This document shows positions 8,149-17,135 of a stretch of 36,958 bases of DNA, piece by piece. The notes under the pieces are model-generated. The model was not told where the DNA came from and made no database searches. It saw only the letters and a program-made list of their open reading frames with translations. This DNA is from Rhodoplanes serenus (GTDB lineage: Bacteria; Pseudomonadota; Alphaproteobacteria; Rhizobiales; Xanthobacteraceae): NCBI GenBank assembly GCA_945861855.1, contig CAMAWG010000024.1, positions 1 to 36,958 on the forward strand, given 5' to 3'. The position numbers were made by a program, and so were the translations under genes. The stretch's first letter is position 1, and the number at the start of each line of letters is the position of its first letter.

Positions 8149-8234
8149 CTGTCATGCCCCGCGAAAGCGGGGCATCCAGTATCCACAGTCCGTTATGGGG
8201 TAGCTGGATCGCCCGCCTTCGCGGGCGATGACAG
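8149..8234. repeat. Palindromic intergenic repeat element (copy A)
   Basis: An 86-base element begins CTGTCAT and ends ATGACAG as inverted ends. It holds two internal hairpins, CCCCGC-gaaa-GCGGGG on the left and CGCCCGC-cttc-GCGGGCG on the right. Such elements are dispersed between genes in Bradyrhizobium-type genomes. It lies between the divergent GST and uppP genes. It resembles copies B and C in plan but not closely in sequence. Confidence 0.7.
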
Positions 8235-8365
8235 TTGGGCGAATCGCTCGGCCGGAGCATCCTGTTGACCGCAACCTTGACGCCATTGCCCCGCTGGGCG
8301 GTTGGGCGAAAAGCACGGATTCGATTTCAGCGGGGCGGCGCCACCACATTTCCCCGGAGCTTTTC

Positions 8366-9172
8366 ATGACCTTCGACATCATCAAGGCGATCGTCCTCGG
8401 CATCGTCGAGGGCCTGACCGAGTTCGTTCCGGTCTCCTCCACCGGGCATCTGCTGCTGGTGCAGCGGTTTTTCGGCTTTACCGACGAGGAGTTCGGCAAG
8501 ACCTTCGCAGTGCTGATCCAGTTCGGCGCGATCCTCGCGCTCCTGTCGATCTATTTCGTGCGGCTGTGGACGCTTGCGCTCGGATTTTTCACCGACCCGG
8601 CGGCGCGGCGGTTCGTGCTCGGCATTCTGCTGGCGTTCCTGCCGGCGGCGGTGGTCGGCGCGCTGGCGCACGACTTCATCAAGGCGGTGCTGTTCAACGA
8701 ATGGCTGATCTGCTTCACCCTGATCGCCGGCGGCGCGGTGCTGCTGTGGATCGACTGGCTCGATCTCAAGCCGCGCTACGACGACGTGGAGACCTTCACG
8801 CTGCCGATGTATTTCGCGATCGGCGTTGTGCAGTGCGTGTCGATGATCCCGGGCGTATCGCGCTCGGGCGCGACCATCGTCGGAGCCATGCTGCTCGGCG
8901 CCGACAAGCGCTCGGCCGCGGAGTTCTCGTTCTGGCTCGCCATGCCGACCATGGCCGGCGCGTTCGCCTACGATCTCTACAAGTCCCACACCCAGTTGAG
9001 CGGCGGCAACACGATCATCATCGCCGTAGGCTTCGCCGTGTCGTTCATCAGCGCCTGGATCGTGGTGAAGACGTTTCTAGGCTACGTGCAGCGCCACGGC
9101 TTCGCGCTGTTCGCCTGGTGGCGCGTGGCGGTCGGCTCGCTTGGGCTGATCGCGCTGGCGCTGGGGAAGTAG
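8366..9172 (+). CDS. uppP: Undecaprenyl-diphosphatase (BacA/UppP)
   Basis: This integral membrane enzyme regenerates undecaprenyl phosphate, the lipid carrier for peptidoglycan and other envelope polymers. The 268-residue product has both BacA signature regions: the Glu-rich [20 protein letters not shown] (about 12-31) and [20 protein letters not shown] (about 156-175), with the catalytic Arg in PGVSRSG. Several hydrophobic segments span the protein, as expected. The ATG at 8366 follows CCCCGGAG; a longer frame upstream crosses repeat A and is not conserved. The gene stands alone and is convergent with the disrupted diguanylate cyclase, which ends one base after it. Confidence 0.97.
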   Translation: MTFDIIKAIVLGIVEGLTEFVPVSSTGHLLLVQRFFGFTDEEFGKTFAVLIQFGAILALLSIYFVRLWTLALGFFTDPAARRFVLGILLAFLPAAVVGALAHDFIKAVLFNEWLICFTLIAGGAVLLWIDWLDLKPRYDDVETFTLPMYFAIGVVQCVSMIPGVSRSGATIVGAMLLGADKRSAAEFSFWLAMPTMAGAFAYDLYKSHTQLSGGNTIIIAVGFAVSFISAWIVVKTFLGYVQRHGFALFAWWRVAVGSLGLIALALGK

Positions 9173-9173
9173 C

Positions 9174-10711
9174 TCAGGCGGCGTGGCGCATCGGCCAAGC
9201 AGCGGCCTGCTCCGACCTCAGGAATTCCACTTCGGCAAGCTCGGTCCGATTACGGCCGTCGCTCTTGGCGCGATAAAGCGCGCCGTCGGCGGCGGCGAGC
9301 AATGCGGGATATGCCGTCGCGCGTTCGGCCACGAGACAGGCGACCCCGATGCTGATCTTGGCATCGTCGATGTTTTCTTCGAGGCAGCGCACGGTCAATT
9401 CGGCGCGGATCTGATCGGCCACCAGGGCCGCGCCATCGAGCGACGTGTCAGGCAACAGCACCGCGAATTCGTCGCCGCCGTAGCGCGCGCCGAGATCGGT
9501 GCCGCGCCGGATGGTGCCTGAGATCGCGCTTGCGATTGTCTTCAGCAATCGGTCCCCGCCTGGTGACCGTGGCTGTCGTTGAATGCCTTGAACAGATCGG
9601 TATCGATCATCAGCAGGGCAAGTGGCGCCTGTTCGCGGCTCGCGCGCCGCCATGCGCGGCGGATCGTCTCGTCGAAGTGCCAGCGGTTCGACAGCCCGGT
9701 CAGCCCGTCGGTGGTTGCGAGCATCGCCAGCTTCATCTCGGTCCTGCTGTGGCGCTTCAATTCACGCAGCAGGAACCACGCAAGCAGGGCCGACATTGCG
9801 CATAGCGTGGCGATCAGAAGGCCGAGGGTCCAGGCGTATTGCCGCCACTGTCCGTAAATGTCGCTCGTCGATTGGCCGACGCCGATGATGATCGGGAGAT
9901 CGCCAACTTGGCTGTAGACCACCAGCCGGCTGACGCCGTCGGTCATCGAAGCCGTCTCGAAGCGGCCGCTGCGGGATTGGGCGAACTGCCTGTAGAGTTC
10001 GGCGCGGCCGAGATCGAGGCCGATGTAGGACTCGTTGTAGGGCCAGCGCATCAAGATCGTGCCGTCGGTGCGCGACAAGGTGATGTTTGCATTCGGGCCG
10101 AGCGAGATATCCTGGAACAGTTGCCTGAAGTAGCTGAGCCGCAGCGAGCCGACCGCCACGCCGGCAAACGAGCCGTCTGGATGCGACAGCCGCCGACTGA
10201 CGCCAATGAAATGGAAACCGGAGCTGCGCGCGATCTGCGGGCGGCCGATATGAAGGCCGGCCGCGTCGTTGTCCTTGTGAACGATAAAGTAGTCGCGATC
10301 GGAGAGATTTTGCGGCTTCGGCTCTGGCGTCCGGGAATCGAACCGGATGTTGCCGGATTCGTCCAGGACCAGCATCGAGCCGAGGTGCCGCGCGGTCGCC
10401 GAACGGTCGAACAGGACAAGCTGGCGCAAGTGCGGACTGATCCGGTCCAGCTCGGGATGCTTGAGGTTGTCGATGACGGCCTGCAGCGACAAGTCCAGCG
10501 TTTCGATATTGCCCGCGACATCGGTCTTGATAGCGGCGGCCAGACTTGCAGCGGCATCGCCGGCGCGGTCCCATGCGGTGTGGCGGGCCTCGATCAGCAC
10601 ATAGGTGCAGATCGCACAGAAGCAGAGCACGACGGCAACGATCGGCGCCAGCGCCTTGGATGGCCGGAATGGCTTATCCGAAACGATGCGGTGGATTTCG
10701 CTGTACGGCAT
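9174..10711 (-). pseudogene. GGDEF diguanylate cyclase with extracytoplasmic sensor, frameshifted
   Basis: The N-terminal frame (10711 to 9542) has a transmembrane segment ([19 protein letters not shown]), a periplasmic dCACHE-like sensor of about 240 residues ([24 protein letters not shown]), a second membrane segment ([20 protein letters not shown]) and the start of a GGDEF domain ([39 protein letters not shown]). It then hits a stop. A second frame (9653-9174) continues exactly where GGDEF homology should, [12 protein letters not shown], with an intact RYGGDEFAVLLPDTS signature. One G is missing in a four-G run (9554-9557 on the plus strand reads CCCC). The rest is undamaged, so the break is recent, phase-variable, or a sequencing error. 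If repaired, it would make cyclic di-GMP in response to an external ligand. Confidence 0.85.
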
Positions 10712-10835
10712 TGCTGGCACGTCCCCCGCGCCAACAAAGCACACCGCTGGTGTTGTGGAACTTAACGGCGCCGGTGGGCCGTCATAGTGGTGTATGCGGC
10801 GTTAATGGTCGCAATAACGGCGGCGCGGGAACGCC

Positions 10836-11810
10836 TTACGCGAACCGCCCTGCCTTGAATTGCCCGGTCTTGCGGAAGCGCCAGAGATAGGACGGCACGA
10901 TCACCTCCATCGCCGTCGGCGCGATGCCGAGGCCTGCGAGCGTGCGGCCTTCGCGTTCGGCTTCCGGCGACACCACGTTATCGGTCTTGAGCAGCTCGAC
11001 CTGGTCGGGCGTCAGCAGTGGCTTCGGCAGGTATTGCAGGAAGGTCGCCTTGAGCTTCGCCAGCGCGAACGGAATCGGAATCAGGAAGCGCCGGCGCTCG
11101 GTCACTTCGAGCACATATTCCATCAGCGCCTTGAAGGTCCGAACCTCCGGCCCGCCGATCTCGTAGATCGTGCCGGTCCTGGCGCCGCCATCGACCGCGC
11201 GGGTGATCGCCTCCGCCACGTCGCCGACGAACACCGGCTGGAACCTGGTCTCGCCGCCGCCGATCAGCGGCAGCGCCGGCAGCATGCGCGCCATCGCCGC
11301 GAACTTGTTGAAGAAGTCGTCCTCCGGCCCGAACATGATCGAGGGCCGGAAGATCGTGGCTTCGGGCCGCGCCGCCAGCACCGCCTTCTCGCCTTCGGCC
11401 TTGGCGCGCGCATAGGCCGAGGACGAATCCTCGCCGGCGCCGATCGCGGAGACGTGGATCATGCGCGCGCCGTGGTTGGCGGCGGCGAGCGCCACCTGCT
11501 CGGCGCCGAACGCTTGCACGGTGTCGAAGCGCTGCCGCCCGCGCTCGAACAGGGTGCCAACCAGGTTGATGACGATGTCGGCGTCGCGCACCGCGGCCTC
11601 GACCGAGCCGGTGTGGCGGACGTTGGCCTGAACCGCGTGGATCTGCCCGACCCGGCCGAGCGGCTGCAGGTGTCCTGCGAGGTCCGGCCGGCGCACCGCC
11701 ACGCGGATGCGGTAATGGCGCTTGGCCAGCGCCCGGACCAGGTGGCGGCCGAGGAAGCCGGAGCCGCCGAAAATCGTGATCAGCGTGTCGTTATTGGCCT
11801 GGAGGGTCAT
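10836..11810 (-). CDS. NDUFA9-like NAD(P)H-binding protein (atypical SDR)
   Basis: The 324-residue product begins with the Rossmann motif ITIFGGSGFLGRHLVRALAK (about 11-30, GGxGxxG) and follows the complex I NDUFA9 / atypical SDR pattern: VRDADIVINLVGTLFERG, MIHVSAIGAGEDSSSAYARAK, ATIFRPSIMFGPEDDFFNKF and FQPVFVGDVAEAI. In mitochondria the homologue is an accessory complex I subunit; in bacteria the role is uncertain and no nuo genes are in view. The MTLQANN start at 11810 fits the family. It is separated from uppP by the broken cyclase gene, and it is divergent from tRNA-Leu. Confidence 0.9.
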   Translation of the reverse strand: MTLQANNDTLITIFGGSGFLGRHLVRALAKRHYRIRVAVRRPDLAGHLQPLGRVGQIHAVQANVRHTGSVEAAVRDADIVINLVGTLFERGRQRFDTVQAFGAEQVALAAANHGARMIHVSAIGAGEDSSSAYARAKAEGEKAVLAARPEATIFRPSIMFGPEDDFFNKFAAMARMLPALPLIGGGETRFQPVFVGDVAEAITRAVDGGARTGTIYEIGGPEVRTFKALMEYVLEVTERRRFLIPIPFALAKLKATFLQYLPKPLLTPDQVELLKTDNVVSPEAEREGRTLAGLGIAPTAMEVIVPSYLWRFRKTGQFKAGRFA

Positions 11811-11907
11811 GGGTCATGCGCTCTCGAATGCGCGCTTGCGAGCGGTGCCGGCCCCCGCCGAATACAGCAAGGGTTTCGGGCCGTCCAGGGGGCGAAACGG
11901 GCTTCGA

Positions 11908-11936
11908 TTGACAAGGCAAAAGCCGGGACCTTATGT
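11908..11936 (+). promoter_or_regulatory. Sigma-70-type promoter of tRNA-Leu
   Basis: TTGACA (11908-11913) and TTATGT (11931-11936) are separated by exactly 17 bases. A start about 7 bases further on would place transcription some 17 bases before the mature tRNA-Leu. The consensus -35 box and the position make this a strong candidate. Confidence 0.65.
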
Positions 11937-11959
11937 GTGCTTTGCCTGCACGCTCCCGT

Positions 11960-12044
<85 letters not shown>

Positions 12045-12069
12045 TCACTCTCTGGGCCGCCGGGGATGT

Positions 12070-12321
12070 TCAATAGCCCCGGTTGAGCGGCGGGATATTC
12101 GGCTGTTCGATCGCCTCCCGGCGGCGGGATTCCATGCGCTGGTCGCGCTCGCTTTCGATCCGCACCACACAATCGCTGAAGCCGTCCGTCCCCGGCTTGT
12201 AGCCGCGGGCCTCGCAGCGCTGCTCGTTGCGCTTCGCGAGTTGCTCGGCGGTGGTGATGCAGCCGGTCACCAGCACGGCCAGCGTCAGCAGAAGGATGGA
12301 TCGGCAGATCGGGCGAATCAT
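12070..12321 (-). CDS. Small putative lipoprotein
   Basis: The 83-residue protein begins MIRPICRSILLLTLAVLVTGC. Basic residues, a hydrophobic core and a lipobox (LVTG-C, Cys21) together form a type II signal peptide. The mature part is short and charged (QLAKRNEQRCEARGYKPGTD), with two further cysteines that could pair. Similar short lipoproteins with a C-x-x-R-G-x-x-P-G-T-x-x-F-x-x-C pattern occur in Hyphomicrobiales; the function is unknown. It should be anchored in the envelope. It converges on tRNA-Leu, with 25 bases between them. Confidence 0.8.
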   Translation of the reverse strand: MIRPICRSILLLTLAVLVTGCITTAEQLAKRNEQRCEARGYKPGTDGFSDCVVRIESERDQRMESRRREAIEQPNIPPLNRGY

Positions 12322-12470
12322 GGCTGCGGTGGACCTCGTTGCGTCCCTGCGAATAGGCGATAATTGCGCTGATTTCCAGGCACGTGGACACCCATTCGGA
12401 GCGGCGGGCGGTGGACCGCCTATCGGCGCAATGCTAAATCGGTATTCGGGTCGGAGATCGGAGACACCGC

Positions 12471-13577
12471 ATGCGCGAGGACGTCATCGGTCGAGCCAAT
12501 GTCGAGGATACGCCGGAGCTCGACCGCTATTACGAGGCACTGGGCCGGCAGGAGAGCTACGCGCTCTGGACGGTCGCCAACTCGATCGAGCCCTGGCATC
12601 CGCAGCCGACCTCGCTGCCGCAGATGTGGAGCTACAAGGCGATGCGCCCGCTGGTGCTGCAGGCGCTCGACCTCGTCAGCCCCGAGAAGGCCGGCCGGCG
12701 GGTGATTGCGCTGGAGAACCCGGGCCGCAAGGGCACCTCGGCCTGCGTCGGCTGGCTCTACTCCGGCCTGCAGGTGATGAAGCCCGGCGAGTTCGCCATG
12801 GCGCACAGCCACGCCTCGTCGGCGTTGCGCTTCATCATGGAAGGCCAGGGCGCCTATACGGTGGTGGACGGCCACCGGATGGACCTCGGCGCCGGCGATT
12901 TCGTCATCACTCCGAACGGCACCTGGCACGACCACGGCGTCGAGTCCGATGGCGCGACGACGATCTGGCAGGACGGTCTCGACATGCTGCTGGTCAACCA
13001 GCTCGACGCCAACTTCTACGCCGTGCATCCCGACCGCGTGCAGAAGTCGAACTATCCGCTTAACGACACCGCGCAGATCTACGGCGGCGCAGGGCTGTTG
13101 CCGGCCGGCGGCGAGGCCTGGAGCAAGCCCTATTCGCCGTTGCTCAAGTACGAATGGGGTCGCACCTACGAGACGCTGGTGAAGGCGGCCGCGGCGACCA
13201 ACGGCTCGCCCTACGACGGCACCATGATGCAATACGTCAACCCGGCGACCGGCGGCCCGGTGATGAAGACGCTCGGCGCGCACATCCAATTGCTGCGCGC
13301 GGGCGAGCGCACCCAGGCGCATCGCCACACCGGCTCGATCGTCTACACCTGCGCCAAGGGCAGCGGATACTCGATCATCGCCGGCAAGCGCTACGACTGG
13401 AGCAAGAACGATATCTTCGTGGTGCCGTCATGGGCCTGGCATGAGCACGCCAATGGATCGGAGCGCGAGGACGCCGTGCTGTTCTCGTTCAGCGATCTAC
13501 CGTCGATGGTAGCGCTGGGCCTTTATCGCGAAGAGAATCTGAACGATAACGACGGCCATCAGAAGATTGTGCATTAG
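12471..13577 (+). CDS. Gentisate 1,2-dioxygenase-type cupin dioxygenase
   Basis: A bicupin of 368 residues related to gentisate 1,2-dioxygenase, which opens the aromatic ring of gentisate to maleylpyruvate using Fe(II). The N-terminal cupin carries AMAHSHASSALRFIMEGQG (His112, His114) and the later NGTWHDHG (His153, His155), the likely metal ligands. A second cupin spans about residues 270-350 (RTQAHRHTGSIVYTCAKGSG, SWAWHEH). No maleylpyruvate isomerase or fumarylpyruvate hydrolase gene is nearby, so another ring-cleavage substrate such as salicylate or a hydroxynaphthoate cannot be excluded. It is followed after 11 bases by the RNase D-like gene. Confidence 0.85.
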   Translation: MREDVIGRANVEDTPELDRYYEALGRQESYALWTVANSIEPWHPQPTSLPQMWSYKAMRPLVLQALDLVSPEKAGRRVIALENPGRKGTSACVGWLYSGLQVMKPGEFAMAHSHASSALRFIMEGQGAYTVVDGHRMDLGAGDFVITPNGTWHDHGVESDGATTIWQDGLDMLLVNQLDANFYAVHPDRVQKSNYPLNDTAQIYGGAGLLPAGGEAWSKPYSPLLKYEWGRTYETLVKAAAATNGSPYDGTMMQYVNPATGGPVMKTLGAHIQLLRAGERTQAHRHTGSIVYTCAKGSGYSIIAGKRYDWSKNDIFVVPSWAWHEHANGSEREDAVLFSFSDLPSMVALGLYREENLNDNDGHQKIVH

Positions 13578-13588
13578 AGAATGATTTC

Positions 13589-14206
13589 ATGACCATCCGG
13601 CAGCATCGCGGCGACCTCCCCGATCTTTCGCATTACGCGGGGGCCGCGGTCGCGGTCGACACCGAGGCGATGGGCCTCGATGCGCGGCGCGACCGGCTCT
13701 GCGTGGTGCAGCTTTCGCCCGGCGACGGCTCGGCCGATGTGGTGCAGATTCCGACCGGAAATATGTCCGCGCCCAATCTCAAGAGGCTGATGAGCGACAC
13801 GAAGATTCTGAAAATCTTCCACTTCGCGCGCTTCGATCTCGGCATGATCTTCAGCACGCTCGGCGTCATGCCGTCGCCGGTCTATTGCACGCGGACCGCC
13901 TCGCGGCTCGCCCGCACCTACACCGACAAGCACGGCCTGAAGGACCTGGCGCGAGAGCTGCTCGGGATCGACATGTCGAAGCAGCAGCAGTCGTCCGACT
14001 GGGGCGCCGAGGTGCTCAGCGACGCCCAGCTCGCATATGCCGCCTCCGACGTGCTCCACCTGCATGCGCTCAAGGACAAGCTCGACGTCATGCTGGCCCG
14101 TGAGGGCCGCGGGGAACTCGCGGCCTCCTGCTTCCGCTTCCTGCCCGATCGGGCCAGACTCGACCTCGCCGGCTGGCCGGCAGAGGACATTTTCGCCCAT
14201 TCGTGA
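13589..14206 (+). CDS. RNase D-like 3'-5' exonuclease
   Basis: The 205-residue protein contains only the DEDDy exonuclease domain and lacks the HRDC domains of full-length RNase D (about 370 residues). Visible catalytic positions are Asp24 and Glu26 in VAVDTEAMGL, Asp83 in FHFARFDLGMI, and Tyr150 and Asp154 in LAYAASDVLHLHAL. It probably trims RNA 3' ends. The short form next to lptC-lptA-lptB-rpoN is a conserved arrangement in Alphaproteobacteria. The ATG at 13589 begins MTIRQHRGDLP. Co-transcription with lptC is possible across the 157-base gap. Confidence 0.9.
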   Translation: MTIRQHRGDLPDLSHYAGAAVAVDTEAMGLDARRDRLCVVQLSPGDGSADVVQIPTGNMSAPNLKRLMSDTKILKIFHFARFDLGMIFSTLGVMPSPVYCTRTASRLARTYTDKHGLKDLARELLGIDMSKQQQSSDWGAEVLSDAQLAYAASDVLHLHALKDKLDVMLAREGRGELAASCFRFLPDRARLDLAGWPAEDIFAHS

Positions 14207-14363
14207 GGCGATTGGCCGCGACCGGGCCATATTTGCAGCGGATTCTTTACCCGCTGAGGTGATAGAACGTCACCACATAGGCGATTCTGGGCGATTCTCA
14301 GCGACTTTGGCGATCCTGCACCGCGAGGAAGACAGCCTGTCCACCACATCCACGCTTGAGGGA

Positions 14364-15035
14364 ATGGAAAGCCACGGCTTCGCGGTCAGCGAGCGCCGCG
14401 ATGAAACGCGTGCGTTCCAGCGTGCCGCGCGTCACAGCCGCCGCGTGCGCGTGCTGCGTGTCGCGATCCCGGTGGCGATCGCGCTCATCCTCGGCACGAC
14501 GATGCTGGTGCGATGGATCGATCCGCTGAAGGTTCTGGCCCGCATACCGATCGATGCCGGCAAGCTCGTCATCTCCGGCACCAAGATCACCATGGAGGCG
14601 CCGAAGCTCAGCGGCTATACGCGCGACCGGCGCTGGTATGAGCTCAACGCGAAATCCGCTGCGCAGGACGTCACCAAGCCGGACATGATCGAGCTGCTGG
14701 AGGTTCGCGCCAAGATCGAGACCGAAGACAAGAGCACGATCCTGCTGTCGGCGGCGACGGGCCTGTTCAACCGCAAGGCGGGTATCCTGACGCTGAACCA
14801 GAACGTCATGCTGAAATCTTCGAGCGGATACGAGATGCATCTGGAGGAGGCCGTTGTCGACACTGGCAGCGGCGAGGTCGTGTACAGCAAGCCGGTTTCG
14901 GTATTCACCCAGGACGCGACGCTCAACGCCGATCGTCTCGAGGTCGCGAAGTCCGGAGAGATCGTCCGCTTCATCGGCGGGGTCGTCATGAACCTGAAGG
15001 GCCTCGGCGAAGGCAAGCCGGCGGCGGACAAGTGA
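14364..15035 (+). CDS. lptC: LPS export ABC transporter periplasmic protein LptC
   Basis: LptC is a bitopic inner-membrane protein that passes lipopolysaccharide from LptBFG to LptA. The 223-residue product has a basic N-terminus, one membrane segment at about residues 30-48 (VLRVAIPVAIALILGTTML) and a periplasmic beta-jellyroll region (PKLSGYTRDRRWYELNAKSA, GKLVISGTKITMEAP, LEEAVVDTGSGEVVYSKPV). The start at 14364 has GAGGG just upstream; longer frames come from the rnd region. The stop overlaps the lptA start (TGATG), showing translational coupling. Confidence 0.92.
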   Translation: MESHGFAVSERRDETRAFQRAARHSRRVRVLRVAIPVAIALILGTTMLVRWIDPLKVLARIPIDAGKLVISGTKITMEAPKLSGYTRDRRWYELNAKSAAQDVTKPDMIELLEVRAKIETEDKSTILLSAATGLFNRKAGILTLNQNVMLKSSSGYEMHLEEAVVDTGSGEVVYSKPVSVFTQDATLNADRLEVAKSGEIVRFIGGVVMNLKGLGEGKPAADK

Positions 15036-15715
15036 TGAGCGCGCGGACGAAACCCCTGGGATGCACGATCCGCCGCGGCGCTCTCGCCGCCGCGATCATG
15101 GCCGCCGCGATGCCGGCGGCGACGGCGCAGTCCGGCACCACCAAGAACGTCCCGAACGCGCTCCAGGGCTTCCAGCAGAACCGCGGCCAGCCGGTGCAGA
15201 TCGAAGCCGCTTCGCTGGAGGTCCGCGACAAGGACAAGGTCGCGACCTTCAGCGGCAATGTGAAGGTGGTGCAGGGCGACACCGTCATGCGCTGCAGATC
15301 GCTGACGGTTTTCTACGAGCAGCAGGGCCAGCAAGCCCCGGCAGGAGGCGCGCCGATGAAGGCCGCGGCGCCGGGGCCCGGCGGCTCGTCGTCGATCAGC
15401 CGGCTGGAGGCCCGCGGCGGCGTGAGCGTCACCCAGAAGGAACAGACCGCCAATGGCGACACCGGCCTGTTCGACATGAAGGCCAACACCGTCACCCTGA
15501 TCGGCAATGTCGTGGTCAGCCAGGGCGCCAATATCATGCGCGGCGAGCGACTGGTGGTCGATCTGACCACCGGCGTGTCGCGCGTCGAGGCCGGCAAGGG
15601 GCCGGTCAAGATGCTGATCCATCAGGGGGCGCAGAATGGGCCTGACGCAGCGCCAAGCCCGTTCCAGCGAAGCAAGCCGGGGCAGCGGCCGTCTTCGTCG
15701 ACCCCGTCGAACTGA
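15035..15715 (+). CDS. lptA: Lipopolysaccharide transport periplasmic protein LptA
   Basis: LptA forms the periplasmic bridge for LPS between inner and outer membranes. The 226-residue product has a signal peptide (GALAAAIMAAAMPAATAQ, cleavage near residue 31) and an OstA-like domain with repeating beta strands (IEAASLEVRDKDKVATFSGN, VKVVQGDTVMRCRSLTVFY, ARGGVSVTQKEQTANGDTG, VTLIGNVVVSQGANIMRGER). The Gly/Ala/Pro insert (about 100-120) and the Pro/Ser-rich tail are low-complexity. It starts on the ATG that shares its A with the lptC TGA; an overlapping GTG three bases earlier is an alternative. Confidence 0.92.
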   Translation: MSARTKPLGCTIRRGALAAAIMAAAMPAATAQSGTTKNVPNALQGFQQNRGQPVQIEAASLEVRDKDKVATFSGNVKVVQGDTVMRCRSLTVFYEQQGQQAPAGGAPMKAAAPGPGGSSSISRLEARGGVSVTQKEQTANGDTGLFDMKANTVTLIGNVVVSQGANIMRGERLVVDLTTGVSRVEAGKGPVKMLIHQGAQNGPDAAPSPFQRSKPGQRPSSSTPSN

Positions 15716-15766
15716 GTGGACATCGGGGCGCGCCGTTGAAAGCCTGTTTCCGACTCAGTATCACGA

Positions 15767-15852
15767 AGCGTGATCCCGAAAAGTGGGAACCGGTTTCCCG
15801 CCTTCGCGAAGCCCGCTTCGGCGGGCGAAGGAAGGTCGGAAAAGATCACGCT
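15767..15852. repeat. GATC-type palindromic repeat with a nested hairpin
   Basis: The outer arms AGCGTGATC (15767-15775) and GATCACGCT (15844-15852) are perfect 9-base inverted repeats. Inside them lie GAAAAGTGGGAACCGGTTT and GGTCGGAAAA, the two halves of a well-known Hyphomicrobiales intergenic palindrome. The halves are separated by a second palindrome, CCTTCGC ... GCGAAGG, with a central GCCCGC-TTCG-GCGGGC hairpin (15811-15826), so one repeat appears to sit inside another. It lies between lptA and lptB. Confidence 0.7.
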
Positions 15853-15889
15853 TGGATTAAAGGACGAGCCCCGGAGCTGGACAGCCGAC

Positions 15890-17005
15890 GTGCTTGACCG
15901 CCTGCTCACGTTGTTTCGGCGCCGCCGCGCCCCGGTGCGTCGGCGAATGCCGGTGGCGGCAGCGGCGGCCGACAGCCGATGGCGGATCAATCTGGCGACG
16001 ATGGGCGGGCTGATCGGCCTCGGGCGCGCCGACCGGATCCCCCGCGCCGGACCGCGGATGCAGACGCGCGGGCGCTATCAGGAGACCGACGACTGGCAGG
16101 CGGCGCCATCCTACGCGCAGCCCGCCGTGCCCTACGCGCGGCCGCAGCAGCAGCACTACGACCAGAGCGCCGAAGCGCAGCCGGCGCAGGCCTACAGGCA
16201 ACATGCCGAGCCGCGCGCACCGCAGCGTCCGCAGCACGACGAGAACGCCCGCCGGCAGGCGGAGCATCAAGCGGCCGTCCAGCAGGGCTATCTCGCCGCC
16301 CATGCGGTGGAGAAGACCTTCGGCAATCGCAAGGTGGTGAAAGGCGCGAGCCTGTATGTGCGCCGGGGCGAGGCGGTCGGCTTGCTGGGCCCCAACGGCG
16401 CCGGCAAGACCACCATCTTCTACATGATCACCGGGCTGATCCCGGCCGATCGCGGTACCGTCGAGCTCGACGGCCACGATGTCACCACCCTGCCGATGTA
16501 CCAGCGCGCCCGGCTCGGCATCGGCTACCTGCCGCAGGAGGCCTCGATCTTCCGCGGCCTCACCGTGGAGGAAAACATTCGCGCCGTGCTGGAGGTGGTG
16601 GAGCCGAACAAGAAGCGCCGCGAGCACGATCTCAATGCGCTGCTCGACGAATTCAACATCGCCAAGCTGCGCAAGACACCGTCGATCGCTCTGTCGGGCG
16701 GCGAGCGCCGGCGCTGCGAGATCGCGCGCGCGCTGGCGTCGCGGCCGAACTACATGCTGCTCGACGAGCCGTTCGCCGGCATCGACCCGATCGCGGTGGG
16801 CGACATCCAGGCACTGGTGCGCCATCTGACCAACCGCGGCATCGGCGTGCTGATCACCGACCACAATGTCCGCGAGACGCTCGGCCTCACCGACCGCGCC
16901 TACATCATCTATTCGGGCGAGGTGCTGATGGAGGGCCGCACCGACGACATCGTCAACAACCCGGAGGTCCGCCGTCTCTATCTCGGCGAGGAGTTCAGGC
17001 TCTGA
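15890..17005 (+). CDS. lptB: LPS export ABC transporter ATP-binding protein LptB, with long N-terminal extension
   Basis: The ATPase of the LptBFG extractor that pulls LPS from the inner membrane. The ABC domain has Walker A GPNGAGKTT (about 167-175 from this start), signature LSGGERRR (about 268-275), Walker B YMLLDEPFAGID and the switch His in ITDHNVRE. Ahead of it lies an extension of about 130 residues rich in Arg, Ala, Gln and Pro (ARPQQQHYDQSAEAQPAQAY), absent from the usual 240-residue LptB. GTG at 15890 (VLDRLLTLFRRRR) is chosen because the earlier ATG at 15770 lies inside a palindromic repeat. ATGs at 15947 or later are possible, so the start is uncertain. Confidence 0.9.
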   Translation: MLDRLLTLFRRRRAPVRRRMPVAAAAADSRWRINLATMGGLIGLGRADRIPRAGPRMQTRGRYQETDDWQAAPSYAQPAVPYARPQQQHYDQSAEAQPAQAYRQHAEPRAPQRPQHDENARRQAEHQAAVQQGYLAAHAVEKTFGNRKVVKGASLYVRRGEAVGLLGPNGAGKTTIFYMITGLIPADRGTVELDGHDVTTLPMYQRARLGIGYLPQEASIFRGLTVEENIRAVLEVVEPNKKRREHDLNALLDEFNIAKLRKTPSIALSGGERRRCEIARALASRPNYMLLDEPFAGIDPIAVGDIQALVRHLTNRGIGVLITDHNVRETLGLTDRAYIIYSGEVLMEGRTDDIVNNPEVRRLYLGEEFRL

Positions 17006-17135
17006 GCCCGACGCTGAAAAACGGGAATCGGCTTCCCGGCGTATGCATAAATAACAAGCAAGACCACACGCCGTCGCCCGTTGCTCCGGGCGCCCATTTT
17101 CAAAAACTCAAGACTTTTCAATCAAGTAACGACTT

